DNA of 64,000 nt from Anaeramoeba flamelloides. Lineage: Eukaryota; Metamonada; Anaeramoebidae. Of the stretch, positions 36,215 through 45,625 are shown piece after piece (position 1 is the stretch's first letter; each line of letters opens with the position of its first letter). Position numbers and translations under genes: made by a program. Where the stretch lies: the NCBI GenBank assembly GCA_027625915.1, contig JANTQA010000023.1, forward strand, positions 8,556,001-8,620,000. Reading direction: 5' to 3'. The notes beneath the pieces were generated by a model, which did not search any database, was not told the DNA's origin, and saw nothing but the letters and a program-made list of their open reading frames with translations.

Positions 36215-37042
36215 TTAAACCCAATTTTCATTTTCTTCAAATTGATCAGTTCCAAATCCTTCAAATAAGAAATTTTCAAATCCTTCCAAAGTTGGTTGTT
36301 CGCCTTCTGTGGATAATGGGGAAAAGCTTTTTGTTGACCATCCTAATTTAGTTGTAATGTCCCCAAGTAATATATCTTGGTTGTTGTCTTCAAAATTTGT
36401 TACATTACCAAGTTCGCTTTCAGTAGCAATCATTTGTTGAAATTCTTGTTCGTATTGTTCAATTTTTACATTCTCGTGTTCAAAATCTTCAAAAAGTGCG
36501 TTTTTTTCTTCTTCTTGCAGTTCTTGTTGTTCCTCTTCTTCTTCTTCTTCTTCTTCTTCTTGCTGTTCTTCTTCTTCTTCTTGTTCTTGTTCTTGTTGTT
36601 CTTCGATTTCTTTAAAATCTTGGATGGATTGTTCCTGTAAGATTTTGGCTTCTAACTGGGCTATTTGTTGCTTTAAGATCAAGTTTTCTTGCGAGATGAG
36701 ATCAAGCTTGGAATTTAGCGTTGTGTTTTCCTCTTTAAGGGACCTTGTTTCGTTCTCTAATTCTTTTACATAGACTTTCTTTCTTTGTCGAAATCGTTTT
36801 GCATTTTCTCTGTTCATCTCTTTTTTTTTCGTTTTCCTTTGTTCCTCAGTTAAAACTACAGGCTTGGTTTGGTTGATTTTTTTCTTCACAATTGTAAGTG
36901 TAACGGGACCTTTGAGAATTCTTCTGCTTTTGTCTTGGCTGGGTGGCGTGTTTTCATTTCCATAATAGTTGTGAAGTCGTTTTCTTTTGACAATAATTCG
37001 AGCAATGTTTTTTGATCTTGGGTTATTTTTGTTTGTTGACAT
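36215..37042 (-). CDS. bZIP transcription factor
   Basis: Single exon, 275 residues. The basic region is MNRENAKRFRQRKK (76-89) with the family N-x7-R signature at Asn77 and Arg85, which contacts DNA. It is followed by a leucine-zipper coiled coil to about residue 135 (hydrophobic heptads through ELENETRSL...NTTLNSKLDL...ENLILKQQI). The N-terminus (1-60) is basic and Pro/Lys-rich, likely nuclear-targeting. After the zipper, residues 145-185 are nearly pure Glu/Gln, then an acidic, Phe-containing tail that resembles an activation region. Expected role is sequence-specific DNA binding as a dimer in the nucleus; target genes cannot be told. The ATG at 37042 follows a T-rich leader; an in-frame extension upstream is closed. 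Clear family assignment, no orthologue name given. Confidence 0.9.
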   Translation of the reverse strand: MSTNKNNPRSKNIARIIVKRKRLHNYYGNENTPPSQDKSRRILKGPVTLTIVKKKINQTKPVVLTEEQRKTKKKEMNRENAKRFRQRKKVYVKELENETRSLKEENTTLNSKLDLISQENLILKQQIAQLEAKILQEQSIQDFKEIEEQQEQEQEEEEEQQEEEEEEEEEEQQELQEEEKNALFEDFEHENVKIEQYEQEFQQMIATESELGNVTNFEDNNQDILLGDITTKLGWSTKSFSPLSTEGEQPTLEGFENFLFEGFGTDQFEENENWV

Positions 37043-39543
37043 GGATGTTGAATTTTTTTTTTTAGATTAAATTTGTTCGAAAATAAATTGGTCTTTTTTC
37101 CTGTTTTAAATAAATTGGTTTGTCTTAAAAATTTGTTTCTGATTGATGTGCAATGCACAAATAGCTACTTTTTTTTTGAACCTGCTACAGGTTTTTTGGT
37201 CACAACTACTGTTGTACTTTGTTTGAGGAGAATGTAAAAAAAATGTTAGAAAATTCCTTTTTTATTTGACAAATAAAAGATTTATTTATTCTCAATTTTA
37301 GCTAAAATTGAGACAATTTTGTTAACTTGATTGGATTTAATTCGAAATCCAAAACAACTAGAGATTTAAGTTTTGGATTTTTTTCTGACTCTTTTTAAGT
37401 GAAGGAAATTTCAAGAAAAACCAACTACTAATTTTTGTATGAGGTGTAATTGTTAGAAAAATGTTCCAAAATTAGATTAATTTGAGAATTAATATTTTTT
37501 CTTACTGACGTAATTTTTGAAAAATTAAATTTCCCTCAAAAAGAAATTGAAGTTGTCAAGAAATCTTTCACGAATTTGATGGTGGGTAAATTGCTGAGAA
37601 TAATCAAAAGATACATAAAGAAAAGATTTTTTAAGGTTGTGACAAAACATAAGCAAGTTTTGTTAGTGGCTGGAACAAGTTTCACTATTCTTTTGTCGAA
37701 CAAATGAAAATTATTTGAAATTTACTGATATTGATCAACAATTGAATACTAAAAAGATCCTTATTCAATAGTCAAATACTAACACTTAAAATATGGAAAA
37801 CTGGAAACTAACAAAAAAGTTACAGTTGTCTTATTCTGATCACCAATCTTTCTGGTGTTCTTTTTCACGATAGCAAAAAGAGTTTCTTCAAGAGTCTTTA
37901 GGAAACTGATAAAAATTATTTTGACTTTTTTGAAATAATTCTTTAAGGTCTGAGTATAGAAAGGAGTTAAGTGTGCAAAAGGTTTTTTTTTTTAATTTGA
38001 AAAATGTTTTTTTATTTCTCGATTATTAAAAACAATTTCTACAAAGAGATTTAATCTTGATAAAAATTCCAATAGAATTTGAAAAGAAAAAAATTTATCT
38101 ATTGGCTTTGCTGTTTATTTCTCATATTTTTATTTAAATGTTGAGAGAAAAATGTTTGACAGAGAAAAATGGTTGGACACCTTTTTTAATTGTGAACATT
38201 AGTAAAATTGAAAATCAAATCCTATTGATAACGAGGTGAATTTTATATAAATCCAGGTTTAAATGTGTTCCAAGTTCATTAGTCTCTGGTGTGTTTGGAA
38301 TACTCCTTTGAATGGTTGATAACTATGGTTGATCATGTTATATTAACAATAATCAAAGTTTTAGAAAGTTTACTATTAATTCGGAAAATTGTAATTTTTA
38401 AACTTGTTTTAGACTATAGAAGATAAGGTTTTGAAAAAGTAGGATTAGATTAATCGTTATTCTAATAATCAGATTATAATTATTTTCTTTAGTTATTTCA
38501 CAAATGAAAGAAATTAAAAACTATTTTTTATAATGTTCCGAATAAAAATTGCTGTCCAACTATTTTTCTCTTTCCAATATTTTTCTCTCACAGCAAATTG
38601 GTGTACCTCGTTTACTACAAAAAAAATGTTGATTTATTTTTTTCATTTTTTTGAAATATTTTGATGCAACAGATTTCAAAATAAAAACAATGGATTCTGG
38701 TTTAATTGGATTTGATATTTCTCTTCAATTTATACTTCTAATTTATGAATGTAAATACTTGAAAATAAAATATTATTTATAATATAAAAAAAAATCTTGA
38801 CTTTTTTGGAAATACCCTTTTTAGTTATTTTCAAATTGGTGGGGTAAACTTTATTTCAAAATATCCAAATTAAACCCTATTCTAATATATTTATTCAAAA
38901 ATCCTCAATTGTTATTCATAATAATTGATTATTTATAATTATCTAACTTCTTTATTAGTTTTCATTCTATTTAAGGATATGGGAATTTCTGATTTAGAAT
39001 CCTTATAGAATCCTATAAAAATTGTGAAAAGTTTTGTTTAGTTTCTTCTTTTTGAAATGAAAAAAAAAAAAAAAAAGATAGATCAAACTCCAATATAATT
39101 CCAATAGAATGTGAAACTTGAAACCACATTTCATTGTTTTAAAAAATAAGGGGATATATATATAGAGTCAATTTTATTTATTATCTATCCTTTATATTTT
39201 AAAATCTGTTAAATTAAGATATAACGAAAAAACGAATGTAAATTGATTTTTTTTATACAAAACATTGGAAATCAATTTGAATTAATAATGGGCAATACTA
39301 TAAACGATATAAAATTTTTATTTTACTATCTCAAATATTGAAATACAAGAAAAGATTAGATTAAAATATAAACTAAAAAGTACAACTTTTTTAAAAAATA
39401 GGTTAAATACAAATGCCCTTTCAAACAAAAAACAAAGGCCTCTCAAATCCTAATACTATTAAATTTGATTATTGAATAAGATAATTTCTTATTGAATATT
39501 TTCATTTTAATTATTAATTTTTTCATTTTTTGTTTATTTTTGG
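37043..39543. other. Intergenic region with MITE family 1 copy 3
   Basis: Upstream flank of the bZIP gene, then the MITE at 38139-38593. About 38.8-39.2 kb is similar by eye to 46.95-47.5 kb and about 60.8-61.2 kb (shared pattern of TTTATTTCAAAATAT and AAACCCTATTCT). This is an old dispersed repeat, too degraded to delimit. No exon recognised. Confidence 0.55.
38139..38593 (-). mobile_element. MITE family 1, copy 3 (about 455 bp, inverted)
   Basis: The interior is the reverse complement of copy 1 (for example ATAAATCCAGGTTTAAATG and AATCAAATCCTATTGATAAC). Ends read TGTTGAGAGAAAAATG and ATTTTTCTCTCACAG. Both ends carry the doubled GAGAAAAATGNTTGGACA-type motif. The flanks are AAA and CAAA, so no clean duplication. 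It is non-coding. Confidence 0.82.
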
Positions 39544-39717
39544 ATGGATATTGAACAGTTGGAAATTGAAAAAACAAGAAAAGAAGAAACCAATTTGGAA
39601 ATAATCTACCAGTATACAAATGCAAAAAGTTTAAGTTTGATTTTGAATGAGCTAGATATAGGAATTGAGAAAGACCATTCTTTGATTGATGTGTGTAATA
39701 CAGAAAAAAGTAAATAA
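39544..39717 (+). CDS. Possible small protein or orphan first exon (57 codons)
   Basis: ATG at 39544 opens a 57-residue frame beginning MDIEQLEIEKTRKEE and ending NTEKSK with TAA. Composition (Glu, Ile, Leu, Asn; GAA/ATT/TTG codons) is like the confirmed exons here and unlike chance frames, which are Phe/Lys-rich. It also has an ATG after a T-rich leader as other genes do. The stop overlaps a good splice donor (AAAA/GTAAAT), so it may be exon 1 of a gene whose next exon I could not find before the repeats at 40.1-40.9 kb. No family is recognised. Confidence 0.4.
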   Translation: MDIEQLEIEKTRKEETNLEIIYQYTNAKSLSLILNELDIGIEKDHSLIDVCNTEKSK

Positions 39718-40089
39718 AGAAAAAAACAATTATAACAAAATACAGAGTTGAATTGAGGGTTTATATTGAAAATGAGACGTTATTTTACAAAATTTTAACA
39801 TGTAAAGAGTTATCAATAAAATTTAAAGAATTTCCTCCTCAATTCACCGTATTCAATAGGCTTTATTGTTTTTATATTTTTTTCCCCTAAAATTTACACA
39901 ATAAGATTTCTCATTTCAAATAAAAGATACATCAATTTTTAAAGTATTTAACTTTAAATTATATTTTTATGGTTTTAATAAGTTATAAACATTCAAAAGA
40001 GTATTTTTTATGTTTTAAAAAGATTCTTAGATTTTTGAATGATATTACAATTTATTTAATTCAATTATGAATAATTCTTGAAATTTTTT

Positions 40090-40885
40090 GTGCCCTTTTA
40101 TTTGGTAAAGAATTATATACATATACAAACCCGATTCGACAAATTTATACCTATCCAAGATCAAAAATAACCCAAAAAAAACCAATTTAATATATATTTT
40201 CCAAACCTAATATTAAACCAAATTTAAGTAACCGAGTGTTAATGGTTTTTTAATAAATCATTTTCATCCAAATTAAAGAAAAAAATATAAAACAAAAAAA
40301 AAACAAAATTGTTATGTTCAAAATAATGAAACGAGTGGAACAAAAAATGTATTGGATTTATTGTTAAGGGTTAGATGAAACCTCATCTAATCTGTTAAAG
40401 AGAGAATTTTGAAGTGACTAAATTTGAGACTTCTAATTCAAAGAGTAACTAATAGATACAGCTATTAGAAGTATTTGAATCTCAATTTAGTTTTCTAAAA
40501 CAAGAAAGAGTAAAAATGAAGAAGAGTTGTAAAAAATGATTGAAAGAAAAGAATGAAGAGTGGAAAAAATGATAAAAAATTGTATTGGTAAATTTGTTTA
40601 AATTTCACCAACAGTTACCGATCTATAAAATGATAAGATACTAATCCACCAATTGTATGTGATGTTTCAATTTAACAAACTCAACACTAATCTTCTATCA
40701 ACCATTCAAAAAAATTCCAGATCTAATGAAATAGATCACGTAACTATAAAAAAGGAAATTAAAACTAAAAAAAGACAAAAAATGAAATATTTAGTAATCA
40801 AAATTATTTCCCAAATTGAATGTAAAGTGTAGTATTGCTATTCATTCAACCATTTCAACTGTGCCCAACTTTTAGGAATTTTAGT
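40090..40885 (+). repeat. Dispersed repeat, 40 kb copy (direct copy of 48.09-48.65 kb)
   Basis: Matches 48.09-48.65 kb in the same orientation: CCCAAAAAAAACCAATTTAAT, TAAGTAACCGAGTGTTAATG, AACAAAAAATGTATTGG, then ATGATAAGATACTAATCCACC and TTCCAGATCTAATGAAATAG. Similarity resumes exactly after a 225-bp insertion. It is non-coding. The 9.5 kb and 47.6 kb segments are inverted relatives of its right part. Confidence 0.75.
40356..40580. mobile_element. 225-bp insertion flanked by an 8-bp direct repeat
   Basis: Relative to the 48 kb copy, 225 bp are added between two copies of TGTATTGG (40348-40355 and 40581-40588); the 48 kb copy has this octamer once. About 105 bp of the insert match, in reverse, 29.27-29.43 kb in the kinase intron (shared CTCTTTGAATTAGAAGT and TTCTCTCTTTAACAG). 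An 8-bp target duplication is typical of hAT elements, but terminal inverted repeats are not obvious. Confidence 0.65.
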
Positions 40886-41462
40886 TATTATATAAGTAGC
40901 ACTTCAACAATTTTTGTTAATTTTAAATTAATTAATAATTGTATTGTGGCAACAAATGTAATTCTTTATTGTTATCAATTTGTGGAGTTTTAAAAAGATA
41001 AAATTTGTTAAAAAATAATCAAAATTAAATTTTTATAAGATTTAAAAATATTTATTTGGATTTAAAAATATATTGCTTTGATAAAATCGATGTAAAAAAA
41101 ATTAATTGTAAATTATATAAACAAAAATGATGAAAAAGTTTGAAAAAAAGTATAAAAGGAATAATGATAAAAAAAAAAAAAAAGATCACATTTATAAATG
41201 TTAAAATGTAAAAAAGAAAAATAAAAAGCAAATATAAATTTATAAATTTATGTTTTGCTTGATACCCATAAAAAAAAAAAAATATTTTCTAATTATTAAG
41301 AAAATTATAAAAAAAATTACAAAAAAAAATCCAAATTAGGAGAAAAGAAAGGGAAAGAAAAGATTCAAAAAAAAAAAAAAAAAAAACAATACTCAAGAAA
41401 AATTCAGATTTTAACTAAATATTACAGATCCGTAATAGAAAAAAAAGAAATAAATCAAATCT

Positions 41463-41464
<2 letters not shown>

Positions 41465-41495
<31 letters not shown>
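41465..41495. repeat. (AT)n microsatellite
   Basis: About fifteen AT units, 100 bp beyond the 3' end of the 728-residue gene. Confidence 0.9.
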
Positions 41496-41497
<2 letters not shown>

Positions 41498-41595
41498 TTT
41501 AGAAAGTAAAAATCAAAATGGGATTAATTTTCCAAAAGAACATCACATTAATTAAAGCAAGCATTGAACGCGTTTCTGGTCAAGGGAGAATTAAC

Positions 41596-43782
41596 TTACT
41601 GGTTATTGATATTTTTTTGAATATTTTTCTGAACTAAAGGCAAATTCATGATGTAATTAAAGGGTGATGTCAAAAGAATATTTTCCAAGTTGAAATGCAC
41701 CCTTTTGGAAAAAAAATGAACGATCTCATCCCAATATGCGCCTTTGTTTACCGAGAATTTGACGATCAGCTTTGTAATTAGTTTCGCCTTACCCATTCGA
41801 TTATTGTAATAGCAATTCAAAGGGCTCGATTGGTAAGACAAATTAATAAGTCTAAAATATTGCGGCGTGATGGTATCATTGCTTTCTTTCATCAGCTCCG
41901 GCGCAAGCAAATTACAGCACCTTTGGAAGAAATGGCTGCCAATGATGGAAATGTACTGGGAATAGAATTGGGTTCTTTGCGTTGCCTTTAACCTCAATTC
42001 AGCCTTTGGAGTAAATCTCTTTTCAAACCAAAACATGAGCACGTCTTCAACAAATAATTGGCTATATAAATCGTTTAATTGATTTATTAACCCCATTTGC
42101 TTTTCGTTGTCACAACTCTTTAAATTCTTTGTTAGGATTTCCTTCGTGGGGTGATTTTTTTGGAAAATTGTGATCTCTTTTAATGTTTGCCTTAATTGTA
42201 ATGCGATTCCTGGTGGTTTGTTTAAATAACATAAAGACAGCACGCCAACCAAAATTTCCAAGATGAATTCTGCAAACGTCCTTCGTGAATTGGACAATAA
42301 GTTTTTTAGAGTTAATGGTGTTGAATTGATGTTTCGTTCAGAGACATCAAACATCTTGGAGATCTGGTTTCCAAACTTTTGCGAATATGGAGAGACCTGC
42401 GTTTGGCTTGGGCCTCCAAAAATAACCCATAGTGTGCCGATTAAGACTTTATAAACCGATTTCCCAAATTTGATCATTTCTTTGCTGTTGCTTGGGAATA
42501 CCAACGGTTGGAGGATTTTTTGATCCCAATTTTTGTTCTCTGTGTTCCGAGCCCTTGCTTTTGATTTGCCCTTTGGATGTGCCTGCGCCAGTGTTGTTGT
42601 TTGTGCATGTAGTTTTGATTTCGATTGTGGTTGTAGTTGCTTGGCATGGATTGGGATCAATGGCTTGGATAAGTGTTTATAACTCGACGCAATTCTTCTT
42701 GAAGACCTTCTTCTTGTCCTTTTTCTGGGTCCCAAAATGATATTATTTTTTGAATTCAGTGAAGAATTTGTTTGGTTTACATATCTTTTTTCATTTTTAT
42801 TTTCGTTTTCATTTTCGTTTTCATTTTCATTTTCATTTTCGTTTTCGTTTTCGTTTTTTTTTTGAATTAAATTTGAACTTTCAATTGACAAGGGAGAAGT
42901 GGTGATGGTGATATTAAGATTAGCAATATTGTTTTTTAATTTACTTCTTGCAGATTTTGATTTTGTAGGTGATGCTTTAATTGGCTTTGGTAATTGCGAG
43001 AAAGGTGTTGGTGGTGATAAAAAATTAATTTTATTTGAAATTGAATTCGAATTATTGTGAGTGTTATTTGAGTGATAATTTGTTTTGAAGAGAGATCTTG
43101 TGTTTTGAATCATTTGATTAAAATCAGTTTCAAATTTTTTTACATCTTCAAATTGTTCTTCAATAGGCTGAATCAATATTTCTTGTTTTAAATGATGTTC
43201 ATTTTTAATTTCAACATTTTTAAAGAATTTGAAAACAGGCTGGTTTTGTAAAAAGGTATTTGGTGCATTTGTTGAAATGGAATCTTTTTCTTTTTTAATA
43301 CTGGATTTGAACAAAAGAACCTTCGTTTTGGGATTTTGTTTTTCTTGAGTTTTTCTTTGGAATGTTGGCTCTCTGTTTTTGTTTTTGCTCCTTTCATTTT
43401 CAATCTTTTGGAGATCGGTATGGAATTGATTATTCTTGATTCCAAATTTGTCCTCGTTGGCTTCTTCTGATTGCTCTTCCGTTGAACATAAATTGGCTGA
43501 AGAAACACTGATCTCTGGTATTTGGATCAATTTTAACATTGGGCTTGTATAGTCGCTTGAATTGTCATTATCAGAAAATGTTAAATTGGAGAACGAAAAT
43601 GCCAAAAAATTATACTCGTCAGAATTGTTTAACGCAGAAGATTCAAAATAATCGTGTGATTCGTGCAGTGGTGAAGATGCAAATTCAAAGTCACCATTTG
43701 GTGGTGACGGAAAAATGTTGATTACAGGCGAGACTGGTCGGAGTGTGTAATCATCAGACGATGGATCACTTGATAAATACAT
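41596..43782 (-). CDS. Protein of unknown function with basic patch and conserved-looking C-terminal domain (728 residues)
   Basis: I do not recognise this family. Residues 1-300 are Ser/Pro/Asn/Glu-rich and look disordered. A pure Glu-Asn repeat (about 310-332) follows, then a very basic stretch, GPRKRTRRRSSRR (about 352-364), which could act as a nuclear localisation or nucleic-acid-binding signal. From about 415 the sequence becomes ordinary globular helix-rich protein (KFGKSVYKVLIGTLWVIFGG; FAEFILEILVGVLSLCYL; MFWFEKRFTPKAELRLKA), with more G/C in the codons than the N-terminal half. There is no TM segment or signal peptide and no catalytic motif I can name. The stop codon lies inside a perfect GTAAGT donor (41599-41594), so the coding sequence may continue past it. 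The upstream neighbour is importin alpha on the same strand. Confidence 0.75.
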   Translation of the reverse strand: MYLSSDPSSDDYTLRPVSPVINIFPSPPNGDFEFASSPLHESHDYFESSALNNSDEYNFLAFSFSNLTFSDNDNSSDYTSPMLKLIQIPEISVSSANLCSTEEQSEEANEDKFGIKNNQFHTDLQKIENERSKNKNREPTFQRKTQEKQNPKTKVLLFKSSIKKEKDSISTNAPNTFLQNQPVFKFFKNVEIKNEHHLKQEILIQPIEEQFEDVKKFETDFNQMIQNTRSLFKTNYHSNNTHNNSNSISNKINFLSPPTPFSQLPKPIKASPTKSKSARSKLKNNIANLNITITTSPLSIESSNLIQKKNENENENENENENENENENKNEKRYVNQTNSSLNSKNNIILGPRKRTRRRSSRRIASSYKHLSKPLIPIHAKQLQPQSKSKLHAQTTTLAQAHPKGKSKARARNTENKNWDQKILQPLVFPSNSKEMIKFGKSVYKVLIGTLWVIFGGPSQTQVSPYSQKFGNQISKMFDVSERNINSTPLTLKNLLSNSRRTFAEFILEILVGVLSLCYLNKPPGIALQLRQTLKEITIFQKNHPTKEILTKNLKSCDNEKQMGLINQLNDLYSQLFVEDVLMFWFEKRFTPKAELRLKATQRTQFYSQYISIIGSHFFQRCCNLLAPELMKESNDTITPQYFRLINLSYQSSPLNCYYNNRMGKAKLITKLIVKFSVNKGAYWDEIVHFFSKRVHFNLENILLTSPFNYIMNLPLVQKNIQKNINNQ

Positions 43783-45625
43783 TTAGATCTTGTACTATTC
43801 GTTGTTTTAGTTTGTTGTTTTTTATTGAAAAATCGGTTTCTGATTTGCTTGGAATGAATTAACAAAAATTAATTTGTGTGGAAAGAATCCCAATGAAAAA
43901 GAATTTGGATTTTATTTTGGTTGCAAACAACAAGGCGACAAACTTAGTAAAAAAACAAAAAGAAAAAGTGAATAAGAAAAAAATAAAATAATTTTTTGTT
44001 TTGAAAGGGATTTGGAGGAAGGAATTGCTTTGTGTGAAGTAACAATTTTCAAAAAAGATATTGTTTTTTTGTTGTTATTTCACTAAAGCACAAAACTGTT
44101 TTTTTTGCTATTGTTTGAAAGAAATACTTCTTTTGTGTTTTTACACTTGAAATTGAGGAATTAACTTTCTTTACTTGGATTGTGTCTTCTGTTTTCATGA
44201 CTCTAACTTTAGAATTCAATTAATTGAAACTTCAATGTACTTTTTTTCCCATTTGTAAAATTTTTCAAAAACAAATCAAAGGTTTTCCGAAAAATTTTGT
44301 TTTTAATAATCTTAAATTTAAGAGCAAGAAATATCTGATTTTATTTTTAATTAATTTTTTCATTTTTTTGATTTCCCTTTTTTGAATTGATATATAAATA
44401 TATATATATATTACATTTGGATACATTCCATTCCCCTTTGAATTTAAACATACATTTATTTTCTTGATGAAATATTTTAATTATCTTATTTAAAAGAACA
44501 AACAAAATAAAACAAAATTAATATAAATACCCAGCCACCTTTAAAAAATAATATTATTCTCTTAAAAATAATTTTTAAAATTATAGAATTTAACATTTCG
44601 ACACTTAGTAAATTAGCATATAGATTGAGAAATTTTTAATTCTAAAATACAAACTTTAAATTCTTGATTTTATATACACATTACTGAAAATATATAAAAT
44701 TATCAGAACAACACCAATTCTTATTTACTAAACGGAATTCAAAATTAATATGTTAATTTTAATTAATAAAATAAATTTGATTCAAAAAAAAATTAAAAAA
44801 TTCAAACTCTGCCTTATTTAAAAAACTAATAAAATTCAATCAAACAAACAATACTATCATCAGGGTTAAGAAAATTTAATTGAAACTAAAAAAAAAGGAA
44901 ATCTATAAATACACATATAATGAATTATTGAATTCCAAGAGCTGGAAAGTGCAAAAATACTTGACAATATTAAAAATCAAAATTCTTTATTTAAAACCCA
45001 AAAATATTTAAGTTTATCAACAAAGCTCAACCATCTTAAAAATTAGGACATTTACGAATTGATTAAATAATTATTACTATGTAAAAAAAAAAAAAATTCA
45101 AAAAAATTTTGTACTTTATGTGTAAAATATGAACATAAAGAAAATAATAGAAAATATTGATCCGTTTTTATGTGTTATTCCATTCCTATGAAAAAAATAG
45201 ATTAATATTTTCAAAAACAAATTAAAAGAAATAAATCTTAATGAATTAATTTTTAAGCATAAGAATTTGTAATTATTTCCATTCATCAATAAAGGCGAAA
45301 CTTATGACCTTCTGATTAAATGCTCTTTCGGAAATTTAAGTAAAAGGTGACACAAAGACTGCAATGCACACCTCTTTCATAATAAAAAAAATTATAAGAT
45401 TTTTTTTTCAAAAATTGAATTTTGGTGTTTCAACAATTTTTTGTCTCATATAAAAAAATTATGATAATCAAAACTACAGTAAATTATAGTTGTGTTTTAA
45501 CACCAAATGGAATAAAAAATATTTTGAATTTAATAAAAGTAATCCAAAATGAATTATTTGAGACAAATTTATTTTTAGTTCGGAATGAAAATATATTTAA
45601 TTTCGAGAATTTTTGAATGTATTTT
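43783..45625. other. Intergenic region between two minus-strand genes
   Basis: The first 450 bases form the upstream flank of the 728-residue gene and are slightly richer in G. The rest is A/T-rich with an (AT)n run near 44.40 kb. A 64-codon + frame at 45422-45616 overlaps the antisense of the importin alpha 3' end and is not called. No RNA gene or clear repeat seen. Confidence 0.55.

Larger units (their letters stand above)
39718..41595. other. Intergenic region with dispersed repeat
   Basis: Mostly the dispersed repeat at 40.09-40.89 kb with its internal insertion, then A-rich sequence with an A run near 41.37 kb and an (AT)n run at 41465-41495. The last 100 bases, next to the 728-residue gene, are slightly less AT-rich. 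Confidence 0.6.
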
